DNA of 38,873 bases from contig NZ_SJZG01000006.1 in the NCBI RefSeq assembly GCF_004959775.1, positions 1 through 38,873 on the forward strand, read 5' to 3'. Source of the DNA: Agromyces sp. H66 (GTDB lineage: Bacteria; Actinomycetota; Actinomycetes; Actinomycetales; Microbacteriaceae). Positions within the stretch are counted from its first letter, which is position 1. Each line of letters starts with the position of its first letter. The notes below the pieces were generated by a model. It saw nothing but the letters and a program-made list of their open reading frames with translations. It had not been told where the DNA came from and searched no databases. The position numbers and the translations under genes were made by a program. Below are positions 1-7,282 of this stretch, piece by piece.

Positions 1-1290
1 ACGTGCGCCGCCCGGCTCGCCCTCGGCACGCGCAGCGCGCTTGCGCTGCGCGTTGGCGCCCTGCGACCGGCCGCCGCCCTGCGGCTGCACGGCCCTGGGC
101 GCGGGCTTCACGTGGGGGGCCACCTCGCCGACGAGCGCGGCAACGGCGGGCGACGCGGCGGTCACGCGCTGCGGCGTCACCGTGATGGCGGCCCTGCGGA
201 GGAGCGTCTTCAGGTCGTGCTTCTGCGCGGGCAGGCAGATCGTGACGACGTCGCCCTCGCTGCCGGCGCGCGCGGTGCGGCCCGAGCGGTGCAGGTACGC
301 CTTGTGCTCCATGGGCGGGTCGACGTGGATGACGAGCTCCACGTTGTCGACGTGCACGCCGCGCGCCGCGACATCCGTGGCCACCAGCACCTTGACCGAA
401 CCGTCGCCGAACGCGGCGAGGTTGCGGTCGCGCTGCGGCTGCGACAGGTTGCCGTGCAGGTCGACCGCGGGGATGCCCTGCTCGGTGAGCTTCTTCGCGA
501 GCTTCTTGGCGTGGTGCTTGGTGCGCATGAAGAGGATGCGCCGGCCGGTGCCCGAGGCGAGGGTGCGCACGAGTTCGTTCTTCTGGTCGACGTCGTCGAT
601 CTCGAACACGTGGTGGGTCATCGCGGCGACGGGGGAGTTCGCCTCGTCGACCGAGTGCCGCACCTCGTTCTGCAGGTAGCGCTTGACGAGCTTGTCCACG
701 CCGTTGTCGAGCGTGGCCGAGAACAGCATGCGCTGGCCGCCCTGCGGCGTCTTGTCCATGATGCGCGTGACGACCGGCAGGAAGCCGAGGTCGGCCATGT
801 GGTCGGCCTCGTCGAGCACGGTGATCTCGATGGCGTCGAGGTGCAGGAACCCCTGCTTCATGAGGTCTTCGAGGCGGCCGGGGGTGGCCACGACGATGTC
901 GACGCCGGCGCGGAGGGCCGCGACCTGGCGGGTCTGGTTGATGCCGCCGAAGATGGTGGTGACCTTCAGGTCGTACGCGGCCGCGAGCGGCTCGAAGGTC
1001 TGGCTGATCTGCGTCGCGAGCTCGCGCGTCGGGGCGAGCACCAGGCCGAGGGGGCGGCCCGCGCGTCGCCGGCCGCCGGCGAGCGAGGTGCCGAGGCGCG
1101 CGACCATGGGCAGCGCGAAGGCGATGGTCTTGCCCGAGCCGGTCTTGCCGCGGCCGAGCACGTCGCGTCCGGCGAGCGTGTCGGGCAGCGTGTCGACCTG
1201 GATCGGGAACGCGGTGGTCTTGCCGTCGGCGGCGAGGGCCGCGACGAGGGGAGCGGGCACGCCGAGCGCGCCGAAGGTGATGTCGGTCAT
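1..1290 (-). CDS. DEAD-box ATP-dependent RNA helicase (C-terminus cut by window edge)
   Basis: RhlE/DeaD-type RNA helicase that unwinds RNA using ATP. 430 residues are visible and the 3' end lies outside the window. Read on the minus strand from ATG at 1290 (preceded by GGAAAGG), the protein shows the family motifs in order: motif I GKTGSGKT (K54 in the second GKT), APTREL (Ia), TPGRLEDL (Ib), DEAD at residues 160-163, SAT (III), then in the second RecA domain HGNLSQPQRDR, ATDVAARG and HRSGRTARAG (VI). After the helicase core the chain becomes basic, Gln/Gly/Arg-rich and low in complexity, as in many actinobacterial helicases with RNA-binding tails. About 200 nt separate the ATG from the best promoter element, a long leader. 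Function is secure at family level. The exact physiological role (ribosome assembly, cold shock or mRNA decay) is not shown. Confidence 0.95.
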   Translation of the reverse strand, partial: MTDITFGALGVPAPLVAALAADGKTTAFPIQVDTLPDTLAGRDVLGRGKTGSGKTIAFALPMVARLGTSLAGGRRRAGRPLGLVLAPTRELATQISQTFEPLAAAYDLKVTTIFGGINQTRQVAALRAGVDIVVATPGRLEDLMKQGFLHLDAIEITVLDEADHMADLGFLPVVTRIMDKTPQGGQRMLFSATLDNGVDKLVKRYLQNEVRHSVDEANSPVAAMTHHVFEIDDVDQKNELVRTLASGTGRRILFMRTKHHAKKLAKKLTEQGIPAVDLHGNLSQPQRDRNLAAFGDGSVKVLVATDVAARGVHVDNVELVIHVDPPMEHKAYLHRSGRTARAGSEGDVVTICLPAQKHDLKTLLRRAAITVTPQRVTAASPAVAALVGEVAPHVKPAPRAVQPQGGGRSQGANAQRKRAARAEGEPGGAR

Positions 1291-1410
1291 GTTGCCTTTC
1301 CGGCAGGGATCCATCGTTGTCGAGCAGGCCGCTGGGCAGCCGTATCGAGACCTGACGATGGGACGTTGGCGAAGACGCCGGTCGGCGCATCCGTTCGCCG
1401 TATGAGTCAT

Positions 1411-1438
1411 CGGGCGCCCTCGTGAGAGGCCCTGCCCG
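1411..1438 (-). terminator. possible hairpin terminator after the DUF1684 gene
   Basis: Outer arms CGGGC/GCCCG enclose an inner CCTC/GAGG hairpin with a TCAC loop and a bulge. It lies about 80 nt past the stop of the minus-strand DUF1684 gene. There is no U-tract, so it could equally be leader structure of the helicase mRNA. Confidence 0.3.
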
Positions 1439-1488
1439 GAAGCGTTTCTACGACGCAGGCGGCGCGTTCATCGCGCTCGCCGGTGTCC

Positions 1489-1494
1489 ACTGTA
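1489..1494 (-). promoter_or_regulatory. candidate -10 box (TACAGT) for the helicase gene
   Basis: TACAGT on the minus strand fits the actinobacterial TANNNT -10 consensus. It would give a leader of roughly 190 nt before the helicase ATG. A seven-codon mini-ORF (MNAPPAS, 1471 down to 1448) starts about 11 nt after the predicted transcription start. No convincing -35 is seen. Confidence 0.45.
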
Positions 1495-1518
1495 GCGGAT
1501 GCCCCTGAGGGAATGCCG

Positions 1519-2148
1519 TCAGCGCGGCATCCGCTCGCCGACGGGGATCTCGTCGGCCAGGGTGTTGCCCGGCTGCGCGAGCGGGCACGACCACGACGGG
1601 TCGTACGCGCACGACGGGTTGTAGGCGAAGTTGAAGTCGATCACGAGCGAGTCGACGAGCGCGCCCGGACCGAGGTCGGCGCCCTTCACCGTGTCGAGCA
1701 GGTACCGCCCGCCGCCGTACGTGCCGCCGCGGCGGCCGGCGAGCCCGTCCTTCACGGGAAGGAAGAGGCCGCCGCCGTAGCCCGTGAGCCGCCACACGTC
1801 GAGCATGCCGAGGCCGGGCACCCGCACCGTGCCCACGAGCGAGAACGGGATCGGGCCGTCGGTGGCGCTGTCGACCATGATGCGCACCGGCTCACCGGGC
1901 CGGTGCACCTCGAGCTCGAACCGCCAGTCGGGGTCGTACCGCGCGACCGTGAGGCCCGTGAACCCGGCCCGGTCGTCGGGGAGGAGCGGGGATTGCGGAT
2001 GTCCCGCGAAGAGCTCGTCGCGCCCCGAGACCCAGAGCTCGTGGCCGGCCGCCGGGTCGTGCACGCTGAGCTGCCGCACGCCCGCGTACAGTCCGAACAC
2101 CCGTCGGCGCCAGTCCGCGAGCTGGAGCGAGCCGATCGAGTCGCTCAC
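1519..2148 (-). CDS. DUF1684 family protein
   Basis: A 209-residue cytoplasmic protein whose layout matches DUF1684. The N-terminal part (DWRRRVFGLYAGVR, then LFAGHPQSPLLPDDRAGFTGL) is followed by a beta-rich core and by the family's aromatic/Gly-rich C-terminal block (GTYGGGRYLLDTVKGA, LVIDFNFAYNPSCAYDPSW, CPLAQPGNTL). The biochemical function of the family is not established. The GTG start at 2148 overlaps the TGA of the upstream SRPBCC gene (GTGA), so the two are almost certainly translationally coupled. The reading frame continues far upstream only as a high-GC shadow, and the family homology begins at this GTG. Confidence 0.88.
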   Translation of the reverse strand: MSDSIGSLQLADWRRRVFGLYAGVRQLSVHDPAAGHELWVSGRDELFAGHPQSPLLPDDRAGFTGLTVARYDPDWRFELEVHRPGEPVRIMVDSATDGPIPFSLVGTVRVPGLGMLDVWRLTGYGGGLFLPVKDGLAGRRGGTYGGGRYLLDTVKGADLGPGALVDSLVIDFNFAYNPSCAYDPSWSCPLAQPGNTLADEIPVGERMPR

Positions 2149-2684
2149 GCGGCCACCGCCCCAGCGGTCGACTCGGCGTCGGCGGCTCGGGCATCCGCGC
2201 TGCCCGGCGGGTCGTACGACCAGCCGGGCGCGAGCTGTCGCAGCCGCATGCCCCGCCACTGCCAGAACGCCCAGGTCGGATACCATGCCACCACGTCGAG
2301 CGCACCGGCGTGCGCGAGCAGCTGGTCGCGATACAGGGTTCGGCCGTCGGGCAGCGGCGACACCGCCATCCGATGGTCCCATCGGTCGAAGATCGCGAGC
2401 GGCCCGGTGACGGCGCCGCCCGCATCGCGGAGCATGCGCACACCCGTGGGCAGGCCACCCGGGTAGCTCACGTCGACGAGCTCCTCGCCCGCGGGGAAGC
2501 GGCGGAACGCGAGCGCGCGCACCCGATGTCGTCCCTCGGGCCAGACGGTCGGCAGTCCCCCGTCCTCGAGCGAGGAGAAGTCGAGCCACGGGGCCACGAC
2601 CTCGCGCAGCACGGCCGGGCTCCGGAGCGCCCGCCACGCGGCATCCGGCGAGCAATCGAGCGTGAGTTTCAGGAGCACCCGCAT
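2145..2684 (-). CDS. SRPBCC/START-like ligand-binding domain protein
   Basis: A 179-residue protein with the signature of a polyketide-cyclase/START-type helix-grip fold. It opens with a beta strand (MRVLLKLTLDC), then SPDAAWRALRSP (typical 'pVW..l.dp' helix), VAPWLDFSSLEDGG, and later strands ending in a long C-terminal helix region (WAFWQWRGMRLRQLAPG). It probably binds a small hydrophobic ligand, which cannot be named from sequence. The ATG at 2684 is chosen because a TACCCT -10 box ends exactly 6 nt before it, which implies a leaderless mRNA. The next gene, DUF1684, overlaps its stop by 4 nt, so the two form one operon. Confidence 0.75.
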   Translation of the reverse strand: MRVLLKLTLDCSPDAAWRALRSPAVLREVVAPWLDFSSLEDGGLPTVWPEGRHRVRALAFRRFPAGEELVDVSYPGGLPTGVRMLRDAGGAVTGPLAIFDRWDHRMAVSPLPDGRTLYRDQLLAHAGALDVVAWYPTWAFWQWRGMRLRQLAPGWSYDPPGSADARAADAESTAGAVAA

Positions 2685-2690
2685 GTGCCG

Positions 2691-2696
2691 AGGGTA
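2691..2696 (-). promoter_or_regulatory. -10 box TACCCT, leaderless start of the SRPBCC-DUF1684 operon
   Basis: TACCCT on the minus strand is followed by six bases and then the ATG at 2684. No Shine-Dalgarno fits between them. The spacing places transcription start at or next to the start codon. Confidence 0.6.
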
Positions 2697-2778
2697 GGAC
2701 GACCGGATGCCGCTGCCAAGCGTGACGGCCGGATTCACGGGCGGCGTGGATGCCCAGCCGCGATGCAGGCCCACGGCC

Positions 2779-2784
2779 TAAACT
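2779..2784 (+). promoter_or_regulatory. -10 box TAAACT, leaderless start of the coiled-coil gene
   Basis: TAAACT lies seven bases before the ATG at 2792. The intervening bases are all C/A, so no ribosome-binding site is present. This decides the start codon over the upstream in-frame ATG at 2750. Confidence 0.65.
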
Positions 2785-2791
2785 CCCCCAC

Positions 2792-4057
2792 ATGGCCGAC
2801 GGTCTGTGGTGGTTGCCCTCCTTCGTCGTCTTCGGTGCGGCGAGCATCGCCCTCGTCGGCGGGGCCATGGGGCTGCGGCGGCTGGGTGCCCGCCGCGAGC
2901 GGACCGCGATCGATGCCGGTCGCGAGCTCGAGGTGCGCGCGAAGGGGCTCATCGTGCAGACGGATACCGCGGTGCGCGAGGCCGACCGCGAGGTGGCGTT
3001 CGCCGAGGCGCAGTTCGGTGCCGCCGTGGCGCGCGACGTGCGCGAGGCGCTCGAGACGGCGCGGGCGCGGCTGCGCGAGGCCTTCCTCCTGCAGCAGCGG
3101 CTCGACGACGCCGAGACCGACACCGCCGCCGAGCGACGCAGCTGGTCGACGCGCATCGTCGACCTGTGCGAATCGGCCCTCGCTCGGATCGGCGAGGCGG
3201 ATGCCGCGCTCGGCGCCCGTCGCCGGGCCGAACGCGGGGCCGGCCACGGCATGCCGGCGCTCCGCGAGGATGCCGAGCGCCTGGATCGCCGCCGGAACGA
3301 GGCGGTCGCGGCGCTCGGCAGGCTGGCCACGCGCTTCTCGCCGCCCGCGCTCGCGGTCGCGCACGGAGCCGCGGCCCGCGTGGACTCTGCGCTCGCCGGG
3401 GCCACGGCATCGCTCGACGAGGCCGAACGGCGGCTCGCGAACTCCGAGCCCGCGGCCGACCTGCTGGGCATGGCCGCTGATGCGCTCGCTCGCGCCGAGC
3501 GAGACCTCGACGACGTCGAGGGCGTCGAGCTCGTGCTCGCGACGGCGCAGGCGGACGCCGCCGAATCCGCTGCGGCGCTCGACGCCGAGCTGGAGGCGGC
3601 CCGACGGGAGCGCGACGGCCAGGAGGATGCCACGGCGCAGGCGCAGCTCGGCACCGCGATCGGCGAGGCTTCCGCGGTGCTGGCCTCCAGGGCGGCGCAG
3701 GCGGGCGACCCGTTCGCCGACCGCGACCGGTTGCGTGCGGCCCGCGACCGGCTGGAGGTCGCCCGGGCGGCGGCGCGGAACGCGCAGGGCCGGCTCGACG
3801 GGGCGCGTGGCGCCCTCGGCGGTGCGATCGCCATCGCCGAGAGCCAGCTGCGCGTGGCGCGTGCCGCGATCGAACGCGGCGGCCCCCGTATCGGCGCCGA
3901 CGCCCGGACGCGGCTCGCCGAGGCCGAGCGCCAGCTCGTCATCGCTCGCCAGGAACCCGATCCCGTCGCGGCGCTGGACGCCGCCCGCCGGGCCGCATCG
4001 CGCGCGAGCGACGCCGAGGCGCTCGCGACGTACGACGCCATGGGCGGCGGCCGGTAG
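2792..4057 (+). CDS. membrane-anchored Ala/Arg/Glu-rich coiled-coil protein, function unknown
   Basis: A 421-residue protein with one N-terminal membrane segment (about residues 4-27: LWWLPSFVVFGAASIALVGG), then a basic stop-transfer stretch (LRRLGARRER). The remaining nearly 390 residues are almost entirely helical, rich in Ala, Arg, Glu and Asp with heptad-like spacing (for example AEAQFGAAVARDVREALET). It resembles the coiled-coil portion of actinobacterial TPM-domain proteins, but no TPM domain is visible, so I do not assign that function. Topology would place the coiled coil in the cytoplasm by the positive-inside rule. It has its own leaderless promoter and diverges from the SRPBCC gene, with 107 nt between the two starts. 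GC and codon use match the neighbours. Confidence 0.8.
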   Translation: MADGLWWLPSFVVFGAASIALVGGAMGLRRLGARRERTAIDAGRELEVRAKGLIVQTDTAVREADREVAFAEAQFGAAVARDVREALETARARLREAFLLQQRLDDAETDTAAERRSWSTRIVDLCESALARIGEADAALGARRRAERGAGHGMPALREDAERLDRRRNEAVAALGRLATRFSPPALAVAHGAAARVDSALAGATASLDEAERRLANSEPAADLLGMAADALARAERDLDDVEGVELVLATAQADAAESAAALDAELEAARRERDGQEDATAQAQLGTAIGEASAVLASRAAQAGDPFADRDRLRAARDRLEVARAAARNAQGRLDGARGALGGAIAIAESQLRVARAAIERGGPRIGADARTRLAEAERQLVIARQEPDPVAALDAARRAASRASDAEALATYDAMGGGR

Positions 4058-4078
4058 CGTCGCGGTGGCGTCGTCTCG

Positions 4079-4091
4079 GTTCGTCACGAAC
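4079..4091. promoter_or_regulatory. perfect 13-bp palindrome upstream of the ComB-like gene
   Basis: GTTCGTCACGAAC is a 6+1+6 perfect inverted repeat. It ends 35 bp upstream of the predicted -10 box of the next gene, in the position expected of an operator. It could also be chance in short intergenic DNA. Confidence 0.3.
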
Positions 4092-4126
4092 GGATGCCCC
4101 GGCTGCATGCCGCGCGGTCGCGGCGC

Positions 4127-4132
4127 TAGCCT
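4127..4132 (+). promoter_or_regulatory. -10 box TAGCCT, leaderless GTG start of the ComB-like gene
   Basis: TAGCCT is followed by GTCGCG and the GTG start at 4139. The six-base spacing matches the other leaderless genes in this region. Confidence 0.6.
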
Positions 4133-4138
4133 GTCGCG

Positions 4139-4744
4139 GTGAGCGATTCGACGACGCCCTTCGGGCAGGCGAAGTACCAGGTCCGATTCGACTGGGGTGC
4201 CGTGGGCGCCGAGCGCATCGTCCCGGGCGCGCACGTGGTCGTGCTCGTCGACGCGCTCTCGTTCACGACGACGGTCGTCGTGGCCGCGGAGCGGTCCGAT
4301 GAGACGCCCGTGGGGGAGGCATCCGTCGTCGTCGATGCGGTGCTCGCCGCCGGCGGCCACCCGCTCGTGCTCGCGGCGTCGCTCCGCAATCGCACGGCCG
4401 TCGCCGAGCGGGTGCTCGCCCACCAGGAGGAGCGCGGCGAGCGCATGATCGTCGCCATCGTCGCCGTGGGCGACGCCGACCGACTCCCCATCGAGGACCA
4501 GCTCACCGCCGGTGCCGTCGTGGACGCGCTCGTCGGGGTCGGTATCGACCACACGTCGCCCGAGGCGGCGGTCGCATCCGCGGCGTTCGAGAGCCTGCGG
4601 CGCGCCGTCGTGCACCTGATCGGCGCCTCGGGCAGCGGCGTCGAGCTCACGGCGGTGGGCCGCGCGGCCGAGGTGCGCCTCGCCACGCAGCTCGACGCGA
4701 CGCGCGTGGTGCCCGAGCTGCACGACGGCGCGTTCCGCGCGTAG
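4139..4744 (+). CDS. ComB-like protein (2-phosphosulfolactate phosphatase family)
   Basis: A 201-residue protein resembling the ComB fold. It contains VVLVDALSFTTTVVVAAE, which corresponds to the family's 'VVDVLRATTT' motif, a central Asn/Gly segment (LAASLRNRTAVAERV) and the C-terminal SPEAAVASAAFE segment, which corresponds to the Asp/Ala-rich helix of ComB. In methanogens ComB makes sulfolactate for coenzyme M. In Actinobacteria members are common without that pathway, so the name gives fold and superfamily only and the substrate is unknown. It starts at GTG 4139 from a leaderless promoter. It converges with the CGNR gene, leaving only 24 nt between stops and no obvious terminator. Confidence 0.75.
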   Translation: MSDSTTPFGQAKYQVRFDWGAVGAERIVPGAHVVVLVDALSFTTTVVVAAERSDETPVGEASVVVDAVLAAGGHPLVLAASLRNRTAVAERVLAHQEERGERMIVAIVAVGDADRLPIEDQLTAGAVVDALVGVGIDHTSPEAAVASAAFESLRRAVVHLIGASGSGVELTAVGRAAEVRLATQLDATRVVPELHDGAFRA

Positions 4745-4768
4745 GCGGGGCGTGCGCCGACGGCGTGC

Positions 4769-5386
4769 TCAGGCCGCGGGCTCGACCGCCCGGCGGGCGC
4801 GAGCACGGTGCGCGCGCACCTTCGCCCGGTTGCCGCAGCGCTGCATCGAGCACCACCGGCGGGTCGCGGCGCGCGACGTGTCGAGGTAGACGATCTCGCA
4901 GTCGCTGCCGCTGCACTCGCGGATGCGCCCGTGGTTGGCGGGGTCGAACAGGTCGACCGCGTCGCGCGCGATGGTGGACAGCGCCTGCGCGACGGTCTGC
5001 ACCGAACGACCGGCCTGACGGGAGCCGCCGGCGAGCACCGGCGGGATGTCGGGCGTCGCCGCGTAGAGGTTGACGAGGTCGATGTCGCTCGTGCGCAGCG
5101 TCTCGTCGTGCGCGGACGCCTGCGCCATGCGGCCGATGGCGTCGCGCAGCGAGATCGCGTCGAACAGGTCGCGCGAGCGGGCGCTGCCGACGGCGACCGG
5201 GAAGCGGTCGTGCAGCCACGACGAGAGGTCGTCGGGGGCGTGCAGCCGCTCCCACGCGGGGTTGCCGCCGATGGCCCCCGTGTACGCGAAGTCGAGGGCG
5301 AACGAGCCCGAGTCGAACCACCATCGCACGCCTTCCGCGGAGGTGAACCACTGTCCGACGGGGATGGACACGGTGGAGACGGGCAT
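4769..5386 (-). CDS. CGNR zinc-finger (ABATE domain) protein, putative regulator
   Basis: A 205-residue protein with the two-part layout of the CGNR family. The N-terminal ABATE-like domain contains LDFAYTGAIGGNPAWERLHAPDDLSSWL. The C-terminal zinc finger (about residues 160-195) has the pattern C-x4-C (CSGSDC), then WC-x3-C and the name-giving CGNRAKVRAHR. The four cysteines should bind zinc. The family is generally read as stress-related transcription regulators that bind a small ligand, but this is inference for this gene. The ATG at 5386 lies six bases after a TAGGAT box. No partner gene is overlapped; the SprT-like gene upstream is 93 nt away. Confidence 0.9.
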   Translation of the reverse strand: MPVSTVSIPVGQWFTSAEGVRWWFDSGSFALDFAYTGAIGGNPAWERLHAPDDLSSWLHDRFPVAVGSARSRDLFDAISLRDAIGRMAQASAHDETLRTSDIDLVNLYAATPDIPPVLAGGSRQAGRSVQTVAQALSTIARDAVDLFDPANHGRIRECSGSDCEIVYLDTSRAATRRWCSMQRCGNRAKVRAHRARARRAVEPAA

Positions 5387-5392
5387 GCAACC

Positions 5393-5398
5393 ATCCTA
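5393..5398 (-). promoter_or_regulatory. -10 box TAGGAT, leaderless start of the CGNR gene
   Basis: TAGGAT on the minus strand, then GGTTGC, then the ATG at 5386. It is one of the clearest of the leaderless arrangements here. Confidence 0.65.
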
Positions 5399-5479
5399 GC
5401 CGGTTACGGGCGTCGCGTTCGCGCACTCCGACGCCTCGCATGCGCCGAACGGCATGCGCGGGCGGCCCTGCCGGCGGGG

Positions 5480-5977
5480 TCAGCCGGCCGCCGCGCTGGC
5501 GGCCCGCCGCCGCACCGCCGCGGTGATCTCGCGATACCGCCACACGATGAGGTTCGCCCGATCGAAGCCGCGCCGGCACAGGCCGCAGCTCAGGGGACGA
5601 TTGGGTTCACGGTAGCGGAAATGCTCGTGGCCTGCCGGACACCTGCCGACCCAGGGCGCGAGTTCGTGCGCGACCTCGCCGTCGTGCGTGCGCTCGCCGA
5701 CGTAGCCGAGGTCGGCCGCGATCGTCGCCCATCGCGGGCCGTGCCCGGCACGCGCACCCGCGATGGCATGCGCGACCTCGTGCAGCAGGATCTGGTGGAT
5801 CTCGTCGTCGTCGTAGCGCGCGGCCAGGTATCGCGACACCGAGATGCGCTTGGCCGTGTAGTTGCAGAGCCCCGCGCGCTTCTTCGCATTGTCGAACCCG
5901 AAGCTCCAGACCTCGGCGTCGAGGTGCAGCACGATGAGGGCCTCCGCCCACCGCCGAACCCGCTGCAGATCCGCCAT
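5480..5977 (-). CDS. SprT-like zinc-binding protein (putative metalloprotease)
   Basis: A 165-residue SprT-like domain protein. The zinc-protease motif HEVAHAIAG (HExxH, about residues 86-90) follows the helix DDDEIHQILL, as in SprT/SPRTN. A later His (AGHGPRW) is the probable third ligand. A zinc-ribbon-like C-terminal part carries RCPAGHEHF and LSCGLCRRGF. Eukaryotic SPRTN degrades DNA-protein crosslinks; bacterial SprT-like proteins are poorly characterised, so the substrate is unknown. The ATG at 5977 sits six bases after a TATCCT -10 box, which selects this start over the longer upstream frame. It is an independent gene between the CGNR and PQQ-dehydrogenase genes. Confidence 0.9.
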   Translation of the reverse strand: MADLQRVRRWAEALIVLHLDAEVWSFGFDNAKKRAGLCNYTAKRISVSRYLAARYDDDEIHQILLHEVAHAIAGARAGHGPRWATIAADLGYVGERTHDGEVAHELAPWVGRCPAGHEHFRYREPNRPLSCGLCRRGFDRANLIVWRYREITAAVRRRAASAAAG

Positions 5978-5983
5978 GGGATG

Positions 5984-5989
5984 AGGATA
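5984..5989 (-). promoter_or_regulatory. -10 box TATCCT, leaderless start of the SprT-like gene
   Basis: TATCCT on the minus strand, six bases (CATCCC) and then ATG at 5977. No Shine-Dalgarno is available. Confidence 0.65.
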
Positions 5990-6023
5990 GACCCGCCCAC
6001 CGACGCGTGGGAGGGGCCGGTGG

Positions 6024-6037
6024 CCCCCGAACGGGGG
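6024..6037 (-). terminator. short hairpin after the PQQ-type dehydrogenase gene
   Basis: CCCCC/GGGGG stem with a four-base loop, 9 nt past the stop of the minus-strand dehydrogenase gene. The stem is short and lacks a U-tract, so termination is only plausible. Confidence 0.4.
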
Positions 6038-6045
6038 AGCATCGG

Positions 6046-7233
6046 CTAGGCCGGATCCAGCCGGATCCTGAAGAGCCGGTCGTCGCCGGGACCGGGAGAT
6101 CCGCGTCCGTCGGTGTTGTTCGAGACGAACCACAGTTCGCCGTCGGGGCCGGGGACGACGTCGCGAAGCCGCCCGAACTCGTTCTCGAACCAGGCCGTCG
6201 CTGCGAGCTCGCCGCCCGCGGTCGCCGGGGCGACGGACCACAGCCGCGCGCCGCGCAGCGCCGCGAGGAAGAGCGTGTCGCCCGCGATCGCCAGGCCGCT
6301 CGGGCTCGCCTCCGAGGTCGGCCATTGCAGCACCGGGTCGACGAACCGGTCGTCGCCCGCCTGTCCTTCCACCACCGGCCACCCGTAGTTCGCGCCGCGT
6401 TCGATGCGATTGAGCTCGTCCCACGCGTTCTGCCCGAACTCCGACGCCCACATGCCGCCGGAGGCATCCCACGCGATGCCCTGCGGGTTCCGGTGCCCGT
6501 ACGACCAGGTGCGGTTGCCGAACGGGTTGCCGGGCGCCGGCTGCCCCTCGGGCGTCATCCGCAGGATCTTGCCCGACAGCGAGGCGACGTCCTGGGCCGC
6601 GTCCCGGTTCCCGGCGTCGCCCGACGTGGCGTAGAGGAACCCGTCGGGTCCGAACGCGATGCGACCGCCGTTGTGATTGCCCGCCTTGGGGATGCCGGTG
6701 AGCACGTCCTCGGGCGCCCCGAGGCCGAGCGAGCCCGGAACGCCCGTGAGCGGCGTCCGCACGATCCGGTTGTCGGATGCCGCGGTGAGGTACGCGTACA
6801 CGTACGCGGGTCGGTCCCCGTCGCCCGCGAGGAAGGCGAGCCCGAGCAACCCGCCCTCGCCACCCGGCACGACGCCCGGCACGGTCGCCGCCACCCGGGT
6901 CCCGCCGTCGGCGAGCACCTCGACGATGTCGGCCGTATCCCGCTCGCTCACGAGCACGCCGCCCGTCGGCAGCTGCAGGATCGACCACGGCACGTCGAGC
7001 CCGTCGGCGATCACCTCGGGTGCGCCCGCCGGCAGCAGCACCGGAGGCGGCACCACGGGGCCCGCGGCGGGAGAGGACGCCGGGGGCGAGGGCAGCGGCA
7101 GCGGCGTCGGGTCGGGCGCGGGCTGCGGGCCGCAGGCGGTGAGGGCGGCGGCCACCGCGAGGGCCGCGACGGATGCCGCCACCCGGTGGGGTGCGCGACG
7201 TCGCGCGTTGCTCGTGCTCGTCGCGTGCGGCAT
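6046..7233 (-). CDS. PQQ-dependent sugar dehydrogenase-like lipoprotein (GSDH family)
   Basis: A 395-residue exported lipoprotein of the soluble glucose/sorbosone dehydrogenase family, a six-bladed beta-propeller that oxidises sugars with pyrroloquinoline quinone. The signal peptide (basic RRRAPHR, hydrophobic Ala/Val stretch) ends in the lipobox LTAC near residue 34, followed by a Pro-rich linker. Family motifs follow in order: GLDVPWSILQLPTGGVLVSER, GGEGGLLGLAF, AGNHNGGRIAFGPDG (the HNGG histidine is the usual catalytic base), SLSGKILRM, SYGHRNPQGIAWD and ANYGWPVVEG. It would act on the outer face of the membrane. No PQQ biosynthesis genes are present, and many actinobacterial members are of unproven substrate. 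The ATG at 7233 has GGGAGG seven bases upstream and diverges from pxpA by 49 nt. Confidence 0.92.
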   Translation of the reverse strand: MPHATSTSNARRRAPHRVAASVAALAVAAALTACGPQPAPDPTPLPLPSPPASSPAAGPVVPPPVLLPAGAPEVIADGLDVPWSILQLPTGGVLVSERDTADIVEVLADGGTRVAATVPGVVPGGEGGLLGLAFLAGDGDRPAYVYAYLTAASDNRIVRTPLTGVPGSLGLGAPEDVLTGIPKAGNHNGGRIAFGPDGFLYATSGDAGNRDAAQDVASLSGKILRMTPEGQPAPGNPFGNRTWSYGHRNPQGIAWDASGGMWASEFGQNAWDELNRIERGANYGWPVVEGQAGDDRFVDPVLQWPTSEASPSGLAIAGDTLFLAALRGARLWSVAPATAGGELAATAWFENEFGRLRDVVPGPDGELWFVSNNTDGRGSPGPGDDRLFRIRLDPA

Positions 7234-7270
7234 CCGACCCCTCCCGTCACCAGTGTGCGTCGTGCGGCGG

Positions 7271-7276
7271 CAGAAT
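7271..7276 (+). promoter_or_regulatory. -10-like box CAGAAT before pxpA, in a shared divergent promoter
   Basis: CAGAAT is six bases before the pxpA ATG. The overlapping CATTCT on the other strand (7277 down to 7272) could serve the dehydrogenase gene. The whole divergent spacer is only 49 bp, so the two promoters must overlap. Confidence 0.45.
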
Positions 7277-7282
7277 GGGAAC

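Noticed and set aside
112..1425. 437-residue plus-strand frame opposite the helicase
   Set aside because: Antisense to clear DEAD-box motifs; His/Val/Arg-rich shadow.
2310..4142. 610-residue plus-strand frame overlapping the SRPBCC and coiled-coil genes
   Set aside because: Arg/Pro/Ser-rich out-of-frame reading of both genes, with no supported start.
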